A stretch of DNA of 64,000 nt from Sphaerisporangium krabiense. Lineage in GTDB: Bacteria; Actinomycetota; Actinomycetes; Streptosporangiales; Streptosporangiaceae. Shown piece after piece: positions 11,449-20,625 of the stretch (positions are counted from its first letter, which is position 1; the number at the start of each line of letters is the position of its first letter). The notes below the pieces were generated by a model. The model made no database searches. It saw nothing but the letters and a program-made list of their open reading frames with translations, and had not been told where the DNA came from. A program made the position numbers and the translations under genes. The stretch is taken from assembly GCF_014200435.1 (NCBI RefSeq), contig NZ_JACHBR010000001.1, positions 124,001 through 188,000 of the forward strand. Direction: 5' to 3'.

Positions 11449-12765
11449 TTAACCTCGTGGATACGCCGGATGACTCCGTGTGAGCCGCGTCACCCGCTCG
11501 GCCACCGACGTTATCGCACCCGGATCGCCCACCGCGTGCGCCACCATCGACGCGATCTCCTTCATCTCCGTCACCCCCATGCCCTGCGTGGTCACGCACG
11601 GCGTGCCGAGCCGGACGCCCGACGTCACCGCCGGAGGCAGCGGATCGTAGGGGATCGCGTTGCGGTTGAGAGTGATCTTCGCACGGGCGCAGGCCCGTTC
11701 CGCGTCGGCCCCCGTCACCCCGAGCGGGCGCAGGTCCACGAGGGCCAGATGGGTGTCGGTGCCGCCCGAGACCGGGCGCATCCCCTCCTCCTCGAGCGCC
11801 CCCGCCAGCGCCCGGGCGTTGGCGACCACCCGCCCGGCGTACGCGCGGAACTCCGGCCGGGCGGCCTCGCCGAAGGCCACGGCCTTCGCCGCGATCGCGT
11901 GCATCAGCGGCCCTCCCTGGGTGAACGGGAACACCGCGCGGTCGACGCGGGAGGCCAGCTCCTCGGTGCACAGGATCGCCCCGCCCCGCGGCCCCCGCAG
12001 CGCCTTGTGCGTGGTGAACGTCACGACGTCGGCGTGCGGGACCGGTGAGGGCACCACGCCGCCCGCCACCAGGCCGATCGTGTGCGCGACGTCCGCGAGC
12101 AGCCACGCCCCCACCTCGTCGGCGACGCCGCGGAACACCGCGAAGTCGATCAGCCTGGGGTAGGCGGTGGCCCCGCAGACGATCAGCTTGGGCCGGTGGC
12201 GCAGCGCCAGGTCGCGCACCTCGTCGTAGTCGATCGTCTCGGTGTCGCGCCGCACGCCGTACGCCACCACGTCGAACCAGCGGCCCGAGAAGTTGACCTT
12301 CGAGCCGTGCGTCAGGTGACCGCCGTGGGACAGCGCCATGGCCAGCATCGTGTCGCCCGGCCGCAGCAGCGCGGCGTACGCGGCGAGGTTGGCGGACGCG
12401 CCCGAATGGGGCTGCACGTTGGCGTGGTCGGCGCCGAACAGGTCCTTCGCCCGGTCGACGGCCAGCCGCTCCGCCCGGTCCACGACCTCGCAGCCGCCGT
12501 AGTAGCGCCTGCCCGGATAGCCCTCGGCGTACTTGTTGGTCAGCGTGGAGCCGAGCGCAGCCATCACCGCGGGTGAGGTGAAGTTCTCGCTGGCGATGAG
12601 CTGCAGGCCGCCCCTGAGCCGCTCGACCTCGTCCAGCAGGATGCGCGCGACCTCGGGATCCTCCTGCCACAGCTCCGCGAAGTCGGCGCCGTAGAAGACG
12701 TCCCCGGCGCACTCGGGCCCGCCGCCGGGCCGGCGTGGTTCGTGGCCGGGTCCTTTCGCCGCCAT
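11449..12765 (-). CDS. glyA: Serine hydroxymethyltransferase
   Basis: A PLP enzyme that interconverts serine and glycine with tetrahydrofolate and supplies one-carbon units. The 438 residues include [39 protein letters not shown], the DVAHT strand and the PLP lysine Lys254 in [13 protein letters not shown]. The usual THKTLRGP is THKALRGP here, a small change next to the lysine. The first 20 residues are a low-complexity Pro/Gly extension, so the true start could be slightly downstream of the ATG at 12765. A glyA gene next to the wecA-like gene is also seen in streptomycetes. Confidence 0.95.
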   Translation of the reverse strand: MAAKGPGHEPRRPGGGPECAGDVFYGADFAELWQEDPEVARILLDEVERLRGGLQLIASENFTSPAVMAALGSTLTNKYAEGYPGRRYYGGCEVVDRAERLAVDRAKDLFGADHANVQPHSGASANLAAYAALLRPGDTMLAMALSHGGHLTHGSKVNFSGRWFDVVAYGVRRDTETIDYDEVRDLALRHRPKLIVCGATAYPRLIDFAVFRGVADEVGAWLLADVAHTIGLVAGGVVPSPVPHADVVTFTTHKALRGPRGGAILCTEELASRVDRAVFPFTQGGPLMHAIAAKAVAFGEAARPEFRAYAGRVVANARALAGALEEEGMRPVSGGTDTHLALVDLRPLGVTGADAERACARAKITLNRNAIPYDPLPPAVTSGVRLGTPCVTTQGMGVTEMKEIASMVAHAVGDPGAITSVAERVTRLTRSHPAYPRG

Positions 12766-12867
12766 GGCTCGATCACCGTCCCCTTCCTCGCGCGGAAGCG
12801 CACGAGGACCACCGATCTCCCCACTGTATGTCCCGGTGTGCCGCGGCGCGCCGCCGCGGGCGGCGGG

Positions 12868-13248
12868 TCAGTTGTAGGCGTGCGGGGCCGACGAGGCGAC
12901 CGGCACCCAGCGGGGGGTGTCCGCGGCCTGGTCGCTGATCGCGGTGAGCACGGCCTGGCGGTACATGCCGAGACGGGTGCGCCACTCCCCCATGTCCTGG
13001 ACGTACCGCTCGGCGACGGGCGCGTCCCAGACGTCGCGGCTGCGTGCCATCTGGTACGCCTTGTCCAGCGAGCCGGTGAGCCCCTCCAGCAACGGCAGGG
13101 CCTGCTGCCACAGGTCCACGAGCTTCTGGTACTCGGGGTTGAAGCGCCAGCTCGTCGCCTGCCCGTCCAGGCCGAGCGGGTCGGAGGTGGACGCGGGCGG
13201 CGTCTCGCCGGGCTGGAGGGGCTTGGGCGCGGGCGGGTCTGCGTACAT
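12868..13248 (-). CDS. Small WXG100-like protein of unknown function
   Basis: A 126-residue, mostly helical protein. A Pro-rich N-terminal segment of about 35 residues is followed by two helical stretches around VWDAPVAERYVQDMGEW, with Trp residues near the turn. This recalls EsxA/WXG100 hairpins, but the match is weak and is my inference. I prefer the ATG at 13248 to the GTG at 13257, because AAGGAGG lies about ten bases before the ATG and touches the GTG. The stop of the upstream repeat-protein gene is part of that ribosome site (TAAGGAGG), so the two genes are coupled. Confidence 0.6.
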   Translation of the reverse strand: MYADPPAPKPLQPGETPPASTSDPLGLDGQATSWRFNPEYQKLVDLWQQALPLLEGLTGSLDKAYQMARSRDVWDAPVAERYVQDMGEWRTRLGMYRQAVLTAISDQAADTPRWVPVASSAPHAYN

Positions 13249-13263
13249 GTCGGACACCCCTCC

Positions 13264-14685
13264 TTACGAACCGGACGACGAGGGCCGGTACCCGTCCGGA
13301 CCCGGACCATGCCCCGGGGGCGGCGGCGGCCCCTCGGACGGGTCGTCGCCGTAGGGGCCGGCGGGGTGCGCGCCGGGGCCGCTGAGATCACCGGGACGGG
13401 GCGGAGGGTCCGAGGCCATGTGGACGCCCGAGTGGATCTGTGCCGAAGGTCCTGCGGCGCTCTCAGGGGCCGCTGGAGCCTGGTAAGCGGCGGCGGCGCC
13501 TCCGTCGGGCGGCAGCGGGGCCGACGGCTTCGCCGATCCGGACGGATCGCCGGGCGGGAGGGAGCCGATCGGGCCGTCGGCTCGCGGGTGGCCGGGCTGC
13601 GCGCCGTCGGGCGGGACGACGACCGGCTGCTCCATGGGCGGGATCTTGTCCATGTTCCGCGACAGCCAGTCCAGATGCTCCTGGCTCGGCGGGTCCATGG
13701 TCACCTCGACCACCCGGACGCCGTCCACGTCGATCACGCGCGTGCGCTCGCCCGAGGTGTCGACGTCGTGGGAGTTGTCCGGCGCCGGCGTGTCGAGCCC
13801 GCCGCCGTCTCCCCCGCCCTGCGGCGCGCCCGCGTACGGCTCCACGTACTGCGGCTCGCCGCCCTTGGGCGAGTCATCCTGCTTGGGCGCCGGATCACCC
13901 TTGGGCTCGGGATCCGCCTTGGGAGCGGAGTGCCCCTTGGGCTCCGGATCCACCTTGGGCGCCGAGTCATGCTTCGGAGCCTCGTGCTTGGGCGCCTCGT
14001 GCTTGGGCGCGTCATGCTTGGGCGTCTCGTGCTTCGGGGCCTCGTGCTTCGGAGTGTTGTCGTGCTTGGGGGCGTCCTGCTTCTCCCGGGGGGCGTTGTC
14101 GCCGTGGGGGGTTTGCCGGGTGTCCGGCTTGTCCGCCTGAGGCGGGTCGACCTTGTGCGTGTTGTCGCTCTTCGGCGGGTCGGACTTCTCGTGCTTCTCC
14201 GGCTTGTGCTCCTTGGGAGCGTCGTGCTTGTCGGTCTTGTCCGACGTCGGCGGCGGGGTCTGCTTCTCGGGCTTGTCGTGCTTCTCGGGCTTGTCCTTGG
14301 TCTGGGAGTCCGAGGTGGGAGCGCCGTGCTTGTCGCCCTTATCGCTCTTGTCCTTCTTGGGCGCGTCGTCCTTGTCGCCCTTGTCGCCCTTGGGAGGGTC
14401 CTGCTTCTCGGGGGCCTTCTGCTTCATGGTCTTCGGGCCGGCGTCCGGCTCCTTCTGCTTCTCTTTCTTCTCCAGAAGGACCAGGCGGGCGGTGACGTCC
14501 TTGACCAGCGTGTCCCCGGCGTCGGCCACCTGGGCCGGGCGGTGCGTCGCGGGAACGGACAGGCCCGCCGCGCCGGTGAGCTGGGCGATGCGCGACTCGA
14601 CCGTCCGCATCTGGTGCCCCGCGCGCCCGACCTCGGCCAGCAGATCGCGGACCAGCTTGGGGTCCATGCCGTCCAGCTTGCCCAT
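13264..14685 (-). CDS. Low-complexity Lys/His/Asp/Pro repeat protein, function unknown
   Basis: A 473-residue protein. The first 75 residues are an ordered helical part (MDPKLVRDLLAEVGRAGHQM and so on) ending in a LEKKEK stretch. About 230 residues of highly charged low complexity follow, with many KHxxPK, KGDKxDK and PEPKGD units. A short ordered patch with RVIDVDGVRVVEVTMDPP and a Pro/Gly-rich tail close the protein. There is no signal peptide or membrane span. The ATG at 14685 has AGGGGAG nine bases upstream. The helical N-terminus could pair with the small WXG-like partner downstream. No known family is recognised. Confidence 0.7.
   Translation of the reverse strand: MGKLDGMDPKLVRDLLAEVGRAGHQMRTVESRIAQLTGAAGLSVPATHRPAQVADAGDTLVKDVTARLVLLEKKEKQKEPDAGPKTMKQKAPEKQDPPKGDKGDKDDAPKKDKSDKGDKHGAPTSDSQTKDKPEKHDKPEKQTPPPTSDKTDKHDAPKEHKPEKHEKSDPPKSDNTHKVDPPQADKPDTRQTPHGDNAPREKQDAPKHDNTPKHEAPKHETPKHDAPKHEAPKHEAPKHDSAPKVDPEPKGHSAPKADPEPKGDPAPKQDDSPKGGEPQYVEPYAGAPQGGGDGGGLDTPAPDNSHDVDTSGERTRVIDVDGVRVVEVTMDPPSQEHLDWLSRNMDKIPPMEQPVVVPPDGAQPGHPRADGPIGSLPPGDPSGSAKPSAPLPPDGGAAAAYQAPAAPESAAGPSAQIHSGVHMASDPPPRPGDLSGPGAHPAGPYGDDPSEGPPPPPGHGPGPDGYRPSSSGS
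13965..14060 (-). repeat. 15-base in-frame tandem repeats coding for KHEAP-type units
   Basis: About six imperfect copies of a 15-base unit encode PKHxA/TPKHxAP units, at residues about 209-241 of the repeat protein. The period is a multiple of three, so copy number can change without breaking the frame. Confidence 0.75.
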
Positions 14686-14907
14686 CGGCGTCTCCCCTTG
14701 CTCGTGGTCGCGCTCCGCCGGCCGCTCGTCAGAGAAGGGCCGCGCCCTGCCCGCAGCCATGCTCCCTCGCCACGGCCCGTCGCTCAAGAGCGCGGACGCG
14801 CTTCACGGTAACGTCGGCGCCCGCCCGCAGGGCCCGGCGATAGCCACACGGCATGATTCGCGGTCACCCCGGCGGGAGGGACGCGGCGCCCGCCGGGGCG
14901 GGCCGGC

Positions 14908-15702
14908 TCAGGCCTCGCCGTCCGCCTTCTGAGCGCGCGCGGCCGTCTCCGGCTTCTCGGAGCTTCCGTCCTTGTCCCGCTTCTCCTCGGTCGCGGCCTT
15001 CTCGTCGGCCGCGGCCTTCTCGTCCGCCGGGGCGTTCTCGAGCTCGGGCTCCGGGTCGGCGTCGGTGGCGAGGTAGCCGACGATCGCCCGCAGCTTGTCG
15101 ACCGGGATCGCGCCCTTGCGCAGCACGCGGGGCACCGGCGTGGTGAGGTCGAGGATCGTGGAGGGGACGTTCTCCGTGAGGGGCCCGGCCTCCAGGTAGA
15201 CGCCGACCGCCTCCCCGAGCATCGCCTCGGCCTCGGCCGCGGTCCTGGCGGGTGGGGCGCCGGAGATGTTGGCGCTGCTCACCGCCATGGGACCGGTGTC
15301 TTTCAGCAGTTCGAGCGCGACGGCGTGCAGCGGCATGCGGACCGCGACGGTGCCCTTCGTCTCGCCGAGGTCCCAGGTCAGGGACCGGCCGGCCTTGCAG
15401 ACCAGGGTGAGCGGGCCGGGCCAGAAGGCGTCGATGAGGTCCTGCCCGTAGGCGCCGAGGTCCTCGATCAGGGCGGTGGCGGCGCGCACGGTGCCGACCA
15501 GGACCGGCACGGGCATGTCCCTGCCGCGGCCCTTGGTCTCCAGCAGTTTGCCCACGGAGTAGTGCGTGAAGGCGTCGGCGCCGAGGCCGTAGACCGTGTC
15601 GGTCGGGAGCACGACCAGCTCGCCCGCGCGGATCGCGGCGGCCGCGTCGGCGAGCCCGACCGCGCGCTCCTCGCTGTTGGAAAGGTCATAACGTCGGATC
15701 AC
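14908..15702 (-). CDS. L-threonylcarbamoyladenylate synthase (Sua5/YwlC/YrdC family)
   Basis: This enzyme makes threonylcarbamoyl-AMP from threonine, bicarbonate and ATP for the t6A modification of ANN-decoding tRNAs. The conserved domain covers about residues 10-215, with LVVLPTDTVYGLGADA, the PGPLTLVCKA segment, and PMAVSSANISGAPP. The last 45 residues are a charged tail with repeated ADEKAA units, likely disordered; this is not part of the family fold and is not the Sua5 domain of longer homologues. The start is GTG. It lies 78 bases after prmC, as in other actinobacteria (Rv1301). Confidence 0.93.
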   Translation of the reverse strand: MIRRYDLSNSEERAVGLADAAAAIRAGELVVLPTDTVYGLGADAFTHYSVGKLLETKGRGRDMPVPVLVGTVRAATALIEDLGAYGQDLIDAFWPGPLTLVCKAGRSLTWDLGETKGTVAVRMPLHAVALELLKDTGPMAVSSANISGAPPARTAAEAEAMLGEAVGVYLEAGPLTENVPSTILDLTTPVPRVLRKGAIPVDKLRAIVGYLATDADPEPELENAPADEKAAADEKAATEEKRDKDGSSEKPETAARAQKADGEA

Positions 15703-15780
15703 GACTTGTCATCCTCCCATGTCGGACGGGCCGTCCCGCCAGGGGCGTCGCGCATGGACCGCGTCCCTGTCATCGTGGCC

Positions 15781-16635
15781 TCATTCCTGGCCGAAACGGG
15801 CGGTGACGTAGCGGTCGCGCCCGGCGAGATCGGTGTGGTCGCGGGTGTCGCGCCACCCGCGCTCCTCGGAGAACTCAAGGTAGACCGACGAGCCCTGCTG
15901 GTCGGCGTGCTCGACCGCGACGAGCCCGCCCGGGCGCAACAGCCGCCGTGCCGTCCGCTCCACGGCGCGCACCTCGTCCAGGCCGTCCTCGCCCGAGCCG
16001 TACAGGGCGCGGGAGGGGTCGTAGTCGCGCACCTCGGGGTCACGGGGGATGGCGCCGGGCGGAATGTAGGGCGGGTTGGAGATCACCAGGTCCACGCGGC
16101 CGTCGAGTTCGGGCAGGCAGTCGGCGAGGTCCTCGGGGTGGAGGGACACCCGGCCCTGGCCGTGCTCGACGATGTTGCGCTTGGCCCAGCCGTAGGCGAC
16201 CGGATCGACCTCGACGGCATGGACCTGGGCGAGCGCGACCTCCTGGGCGATCGACAGCGCGATGGCCCCGGAGCCGGTGCCGAGGTCGACGACGACGGGC
16301 GAGGCGACGTCCATCTCGCGGAGGCGGTCGATCGCCCAGCCCGCGACGACCTCGGTCTCGGGTCTCGGGACGAAGACGCCGGGGCCGACGTCCAGGGACA
16401 GGTACCGGAAGTAGGCGCGCCCGGTGATGTGCTGGAGCGGCTCACGGGCCTCGCGCCGGGCGACGCCCTCCCAGAACAGGGCGTCGAACTCCGCGTCGGG
16501 CACGGTGTGGAGCTGGCCACGCCGGACGCCGTGGACGAACGCCGCGATCTCCTCGGCGTCGGTCCGCGGTGAGGGAACCCCCGCCTCGGCCAGCCGGGCG
16601 GTGGCGAGCGCTATCTCGTCCATCAGCAAGGTCAT
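15781..16635 (-). CDS. prmC: Peptide chain release factor N5-glutamine methyltransferase
   Basis: PrmC (HemK) methylates the glutamine of the GGQ motif in release factors RF1 and RF2. The 284-residue protein has the N-terminal five-helix domain with [12 protein letters not shown], the SAM site [16 protein letters not shown] and the catalytic NPPY in [11 protein letters not shown]. It sits 64 bases after prfA, whose product is its substrate. Confidence 0.96.
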   Translation of the reverse strand: MTLLMDEIALATARLAEAGVPSPRTDAEEIAAFVHGVRRGQLHTVPDAEFDALFWEGVARREAREPLQHITGRAYFRYLSLDVGPGVFVPRPETEVVAGWAIDRLREMDVASPVVVDLGTGSGAIALSIAQEVALAQVHAVEVDPVAYGWAKRNIVEHGQGRVSLHPEDLADCLPELDGRVDLVISNPPYIPPGAIPRDPEVRDYDPSRALYGSGEDGLDEVRAVERTARRLLRPGGLVAVEHADQQGSSVYLEFSEERGWRDTRDHTDLAGRDRYVTARFGQE

Positions 16636-16699
16636 GGCAGTTTTCGCGATTTTCGTGACTTGTCTCGTTCTGGGTGGGCGGCGTGTCGGCGGGCGGAGG

Positions 16700-17752
16700 T
16701 CACGCGTGGGCGGCCAGCTTCTCCGCCATCTCGGCGTCGATGAGCGCTTGGATGACCGCCGAGAGATCGCCGTCGAGCACCTGGTCGAGGTTGTACGCCT
16801 TGAACCCCACCCGGTGGTCGGAGATGCGGTTCTCCGGGAAATTGTAGGTGCGGACGCGCTCGGAACGGTCGACCGTGCGAACCTGGGACTTGCGCTCGGC
16901 CGAGGCGGCGGCGTCGGCCTGCTCCTGGGCGATGGCCAGCAGCCGGGCGCGCAGGATGCGCAGCGCCGACTCCTTGTTCTGGAGCTGGCTCTTCTCGTTC
17001 TGGCAGGACACCACGACGCCGGTGGGCACGTGCGTGATGCGCACCGCCGAGTCGGTGGTGTTGACGCTCTGGCCGCCGGGCCCGGAGCTGCGGAACACGT
17101 CGATGCGCAGGTCGTTGGGGTCGATCTGGACGTCGACCTCCTCGGCCTCGGGGTACACCAGCACGCCGGCGGCGGAGGTGTGGATGCGGCCCTGGGACTC
17201 GGTGACCGGCACGCGCTGCACGCGGTGGACGCCGCCCTCGAACTTCAGCCGCGACCAGACGCCGTCGGCGCCCTTGCCCTTCATCGCGACCGTCACGTCC
17301 TTGTAGCCGCCGAGGTCGGACTGCTGGGAGTCGATGATCTCGGTCTTCCAGCCCTCGCGCTCGGCGTAGCGCAGGTACATGCGCAGAAGGTCGCCGGCGA
17401 ACAGCGCGGACTCCTCGCCGCCCTCGCCCGCCTTGATCTCCATGATGATGTCCTTGTCATCGTTGGGATCGCGCGGGATGAGCAGGTGCTTGAGGCGCTC
17501 CTCCAGCTGGGGCGCGCGGGCCTCCAGCTCGGCCATCTCGTCGGCGAAGGCGGCGTCCTCGGCGGCGAGCTCCCTGGCGGCCTCCAGATCGTCGCGCACG
17601 GCCTCCAGCTCGCGGTAGGCGGCGACGATGGGCGTGAGCTGGGCGTAGCGCCTGCCGAGGGTGCGGGCCCGGTTCTGGTCGGCGTGCACGGCGGGATCGG
17701 CGAGCTTGACCTCCAGCTCGGCGTGCTCCGCGAGCAACTCGTCCAGGTTCAC
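16700..17752 (-). CDS. prfA: Peptide chain release factor 1
   Basis: RF1 reads UAA and UAG stops. The 350 residues include the codon-recognition loop [16 protein letters not shown] (PVT, the RF1 PxT type rather than the RF2 SPF) and the peptidyl hydrolysis motif [17 protein letters not shown]. The start is GTG with AAGG eight bases upstream. It is followed by its methyltransferase gene prmC. Confidence 0.97.
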   Translation of the reverse strand: MNLDELLAEHAELEVKLADPAVHADQNRARTLGRRYAQLTPIVAAYRELEAVRDDLEAARELAAEDAAFADEMAELEARAPQLEERLKHLLIPRDPNDDKDIIMEIKAGEGGEESALFAGDLLRMYLRYAEREGWKTEIIDSQQSDLGGYKDVTVAMKGKGADGVWSRLKFEGGVHRVQRVPVTESQGRIHTSAAGVLVYPEAEEVDVQIDPNDLRIDVFRSSGPGGQSVNTTDSAVRITHVPTGVVVSCQNEKSQLQNKESALRILRARLLAIAQEQADAAASAERKSQVRTVDRSERVRTYNFPENRISDHRVGFKAYNLDQVLDGDLSAVIQALIDAEMAEKLAAHA

Positions 17753-17875
17753 CGTGCGACCTTCTTCCTACGTGACGTGCTTCGTGGCGAGAAACCGGGC
17801 CTTCATCAAGAACGCCGACCCGGGCACGCCCCCGCCGCATGGGGGGACGCTTCCGGGCCGGCGCTGCTTGCCGGG

Positions 17876-18094
17876 CTACTTGCTCGCGGGCTTCTTGCCG
17901 AAACGCTTCTCGAAGCGGGCCACCCGGCCGCCGGTGTCCAGGATCTTCTGCTTGCCCGTGTAGAACGGGTGGCAGGCGGAGCAGACGTCGGCGTGGATCA
18001 CGCCGTTCTTCGCGGTGCTCCGGGTGGTGAAGCTGCTGCCGCAGCTGCAGGTCACCTGCGTGGTGCCGTACTGCGGGTGGATGTCGGGCTTCAT
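17876..18094 (-). CDS. rpmE: 50S ribosomal protein L31
   Basis: A 72-residue ribosomal protein of the zinc-containing type. Cysteines lie in VTCSCGSSF and DVCSACHPF, giving the CxC plus CxxC set. C-negative L31 paralogues are usually Zur-controlled, but this C-positive form is the housekeeping one. It lies 123 bases before prfA on the same strand. Confidence 0.97.
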   Translation of the reverse strand: MKPDIHPQYGTTQVTCSCGSSFTTRSTAKNGVIHADVCSACHPFYTGKQKILDTGGRVARFEKRFGKKPASK

Positions 18095-18398
18095 CTCAGT
18101 CCTCTCTGGGCGCGGCCGCCGGGTCGCCTTGGTCGCTCACGTCGGGGTGACGCGCGGACGGGCGGGAACCGGAACCGCCATGGGTCGGCTACCAGTGTGC
18201 CAGATCCTGTAACCGCGCCAGGCCATCGTCCATTCCCGCGGCCGCTCGCGGCCGACCCCGGACACCGGCCGTCGACGCAAGAGTCGGCGTACGGTCACCA
18301 CGATGTTACGGAGTTAACCAATTAAAGCCCCACATTCGGGGAAAAGCCGGGCTGTGACCGTGATTCCCGGAAGGAACACGCCGTGGGGACGCCGCGGC
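18095..18398. other. Intergenic region between rpmE and the response regulator
   Basis: 304 bases without a gene. It should hold the rpmE promoter (minus strand) and the end of the two-component operon. A small hairpin at 18328-18341 is listed separately. A short AT-rich patch (TTAACCAATTAAAG) at 18314-18327 follows that hairpin on the minus strand. I see nothing else. Confidence 0.6.
18328..18341 (-). terminator. Probable terminator of the two-component operon
   Basis: On the minus strand CCCC-gaatgt-GGGG is followed by CTTTAATT, a short hairpin with a T-rich tail. It lies 58 bases past the response-regulator stop. The stem is only four base pairs, so it is a weak candidate. Confidence 0.4.
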
Positions 18399-19040
18399 CT
18401 AGGAGCGGCCGAGGTAGGCGAGGACGGCGAGAACCCGTCGGTGGTCGTCGGGCGTGGGGTCGAGCCCCAGTTTGCCGAAGATCCCCGAGATGTGCTTCTC
18501 GACCGCCCCCTCGGTGACCCCGAGACGCCCGGCGATCGCGTTGTTGGACCGCCCCTCGGCCATGAGCCCGAGGACCTCTGACTCCCGGCCGGTCAGCGAC
18601 CCGACCGGCTCGCGGCGGCGGCTCAGCAACTGGACGACGACCTCCGGGTCGATCACGGTGCCCCCGGCCGCGACCCTGCGCACGGCGTCGAGGAACTCGG
18701 CCACGTCGGCCACGCGCTCCTTGAGCAGGTAGCCGACGGCCGCGGCGCCGCGCCCGATCAGCTCGGTGGCGTACCGCTCCTCGACGTACTGCGACAGCAC
18801 CAGCACCGGCAGGCCCGGCACCAGGGCGCGGGCGGACAGCGCGGCCCGCAGCCCCTCGTCGGTGTGGCTCGGCGGCATGCGGACGTCGACGACGGCGAGG
18901 TCCGGCCGGTGCTCGCGCACCGCGTCGACGAGCCCGGGGCCGTCGCCGACCGCGGCGACCGTGTCGATGCCCCCGTCGGCGAGGAGCCGGGCGAGGCCCT
19001 CGCGCAGCAGCACCGAGTCCTCGGCGATCACGACCCGCAT
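18399..19040 (-). CDS. NarL/LuxR family response regulator
   Basis: A 213-residue two-component regulator. The receiver domain (residues 1-120) has the acidic pair Glu7/Asp8, the phosphoacceptor Asp52 in VVDVRMPP and the lysine in YLLKERV. The C-terminal LuxR helix-turn-helix has LTGRESEVLGLMAEGRSN and the recognition helix GVTEGAVEKHISGIFGKL. I start at the ATG at 19040 (MRVVIAED). It begins 14 bases after the stop of the histidine kinase, so the two form one operon. The target genes are unknown. Confidence 0.93.
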   Translation of the reverse strand: MRVVIAEDSVLLREGLARLLADGGIDTVAAVGDGPGLVDAVREHRPDLAVVDVRMPPSHTDEGLRAALSARALVPGLPVLVLSQYVEERYATELIGRGAAAVGYLLKERVADVAEFLDAVRRVAAGGTVIDPEVVVQLLSRRREPVGSLTGRESEVLGLMAEGRSNNAIAGRLGVTEGAVEKHISGIFGKLGLDPTPDDHRRVLAVLAYLGRS

Positions 19041-19054
19041 CCCGCGCGCTCCCG

Positions 19055-20347
19055 TCACCACTCGTACGGTAGCCGGGCCCGGACGACCGTGGGGCCGCCC
19101 GGCGGGCTCTCGATGGTCAGCGTGCCGTCGATGGTCGCCGCGCGGTCCTCCAGCCCCGCCAGGCCGCCGCCCGGGACCGCCTCGGCCCCGCCGATCCCGT
19201 TGTCGCGCACCTCCACCACCACCCGGTCTCCCTCCCGTCCCACCAGCACCGACGCCTCGGTGGCGACCGAGTGCTTGGCGACATTGGCCAGCGACTCGGC
19301 GACGATGAAGTACGCGATGCTCTCGACCGCGGCGGGCGGGCGCTCGTCGAGCCCGACCACGACGTCCACGCGGTTCGGCGCCCGCGCGGCCAGCGCCGAC
19401 AGGGCGGCGTCCAGGCCCCGGTCGGTCAGGATGGCCGGATAGATGCCCCGCGCGAGGTCGCGCAGCTCGGCGATCGCGGCCTTGGCGTCGGCGTGGGCGC
19501 GGGCGAGCAGCTCCCTGGCCTCCTCGGGCGCGGAGTCGAACTTCGCCTGGGCCCTGCCGAGCTCCATCGCCACCGACAGCAGCCGCTGCTGGGCCCCGTC
19601 GTGCAGGTCGCGCTCGATCCTGCGCCGCTCGGCCTCGGCGGCGTCCACTCCCCTGGCCCGGCTGGCCCGCAGATGCCTGACCCGTGCCTCGTCCCCGGCG
19701 CCGAGCAGGGCGACGGCGAGCAGGCCGTGCAGCCAGGCCATGCCCCGCGTGACGTACAGCGTGACCACCAGCGCCGCGACCCCGCAGAGCGCCCAGGGCA
19801 GCGACCCGGGCAGGGAGTCGATCACGAGACCGTCGCCGATCACCGTGGTGTCGCCGGACAGCACCACCACCGGCTGGGCGAGCAGCCCGATCGCGCACGA
19901 CCACAGCGTCAGGGAGACCAGGAACTCGCTCAGGCCGAGCGGGAACAGCAGCAGCAGGTAGCCGAGGTCCTTCCAGGTGGCGGGGTCGCCGACCAGCCAG
20001 CCGAGATGCCGCACCACCCCCGCCTTCGGCCTCGGCCGGTACGGGTCGGGGATGACGACGCCGAACGCCAGGCGCAGCACCCGGCGCTCCAGCATGGCGC
20101 CGCCGCGCCACAGCAGCATCGCGAGCAACAGCATCGGCAGCCCGGCCCACACGATGACCAGCGCGAGCGCCGTGGAGAGCCCTACGGCGAGGAGCACGAA
20201 CCAGGTGAGCCCCGTGGCGAAGGAGGCCACGAACAGGTACGGCACCGCGCGCCAGGTCATCGGGTCGATGAGCAGTCCCAGGGGGCCGTACGGCCCGAGC
20301 GGGACGCGCCGGCGCAGCGGCCGGCGCGTCGTCGCATCGGCGGTCAT
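19055..20347 (-). CDS. Sensor histidine kinase (DesK/NarX-like, HisKA_3 type)
   Basis: A 430-residue membrane kinase. Residues 30-215 contain two groups of membrane helices that look like the putative sensor domain common in actinobacterial kinases. The dimerisation and phosphotransfer helix has [20 protein letters not shown] with His249. The ATPase domain has [11 protein letters not shown] and [21 protein letters not shown]. The ATG at 20347 has GGAGGA about seven bases upstream. It partners with the downstream response regulator. The absence of a large extracellular part suggests it senses a membrane or internal signal. Confidence 0.9.
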   Translation of the reverse strand: MTADATTRRPLRRRVPLGPYGPLGLLIDPMTWRAVPYLFVASFATGLTWFVLLAVGLSTALALVIVWAGLPMLLLAMLLWRGGAMLERRVLRLAFGVVIPDPYRPRPKAGVVRHLGWLVGDPATWKDLGYLLLLFPLGLSEFLVSLTLWSCAIGLLAQPVVVLSGDTTVIGDGLVIDSLPGSLPWALCGVAALVVTLYVTRGMAWLHGLLAVALLGAGDEARVRHLRASRARGVDAAEAERRRIERDLHDGAQQRLLSVAMELGRAQAKFDSAPEEARELLARAHADAKAAIAELRDLARGIYPAILTDRGLDAALSALAARAPNRVDVVVGLDERPPAAVESIAYFIVAESLANVAKHSVATEASVLVGREGDRVVVEVRDNGIGGAEAVPGGGLAGLEDRAATIDGTLTIESPPGGPTVVRARLPYEW

Positions 20348-20569
20348 TCGCACGTCCTCCGGTCGAACGTCGGCCGCGTGGTGCGCGTCGGCCCTGACGT
20401 CACGAGCCTGCCAAGCCGCGGGGCGCCGCGCCATGGGCCGGGCGTCACCCCTTGGCGTAGGGCTGGCCCCACCTTACGGACGCCTTGCCGAGACCTTGTG
20501 GCCCCTGTGCGGCCCCTTGCCGACCCCTTCTGGACCCTTCTGGAGCCCTTGGGGACGCGGACATGGCAA

Positions 20570-20599
20570 GGGCGGCGGGCCGGTTACGGCCCGCCGCCC
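20570..20599 (-). terminator. Terminator of rho
   Basis: GGGCGGCGGGCCG and CGGCCCGCCGCCC form a perfect 13-base-pair stem with a GTTA loop, 26 bases past the rho stop. There is no clear T run. It separates rho from the two-component operon. Confidence 0.8.
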
Positions 20600-20625
20600 T
20601 GTCACACGCCTGCCGTGCGGGGAGG

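Noticed and set aside
13965-14060. Possible CRISPR array
   Set aside because: The repeats are contiguous, without unique spacers, and code for protein repeats in a long reading frame.
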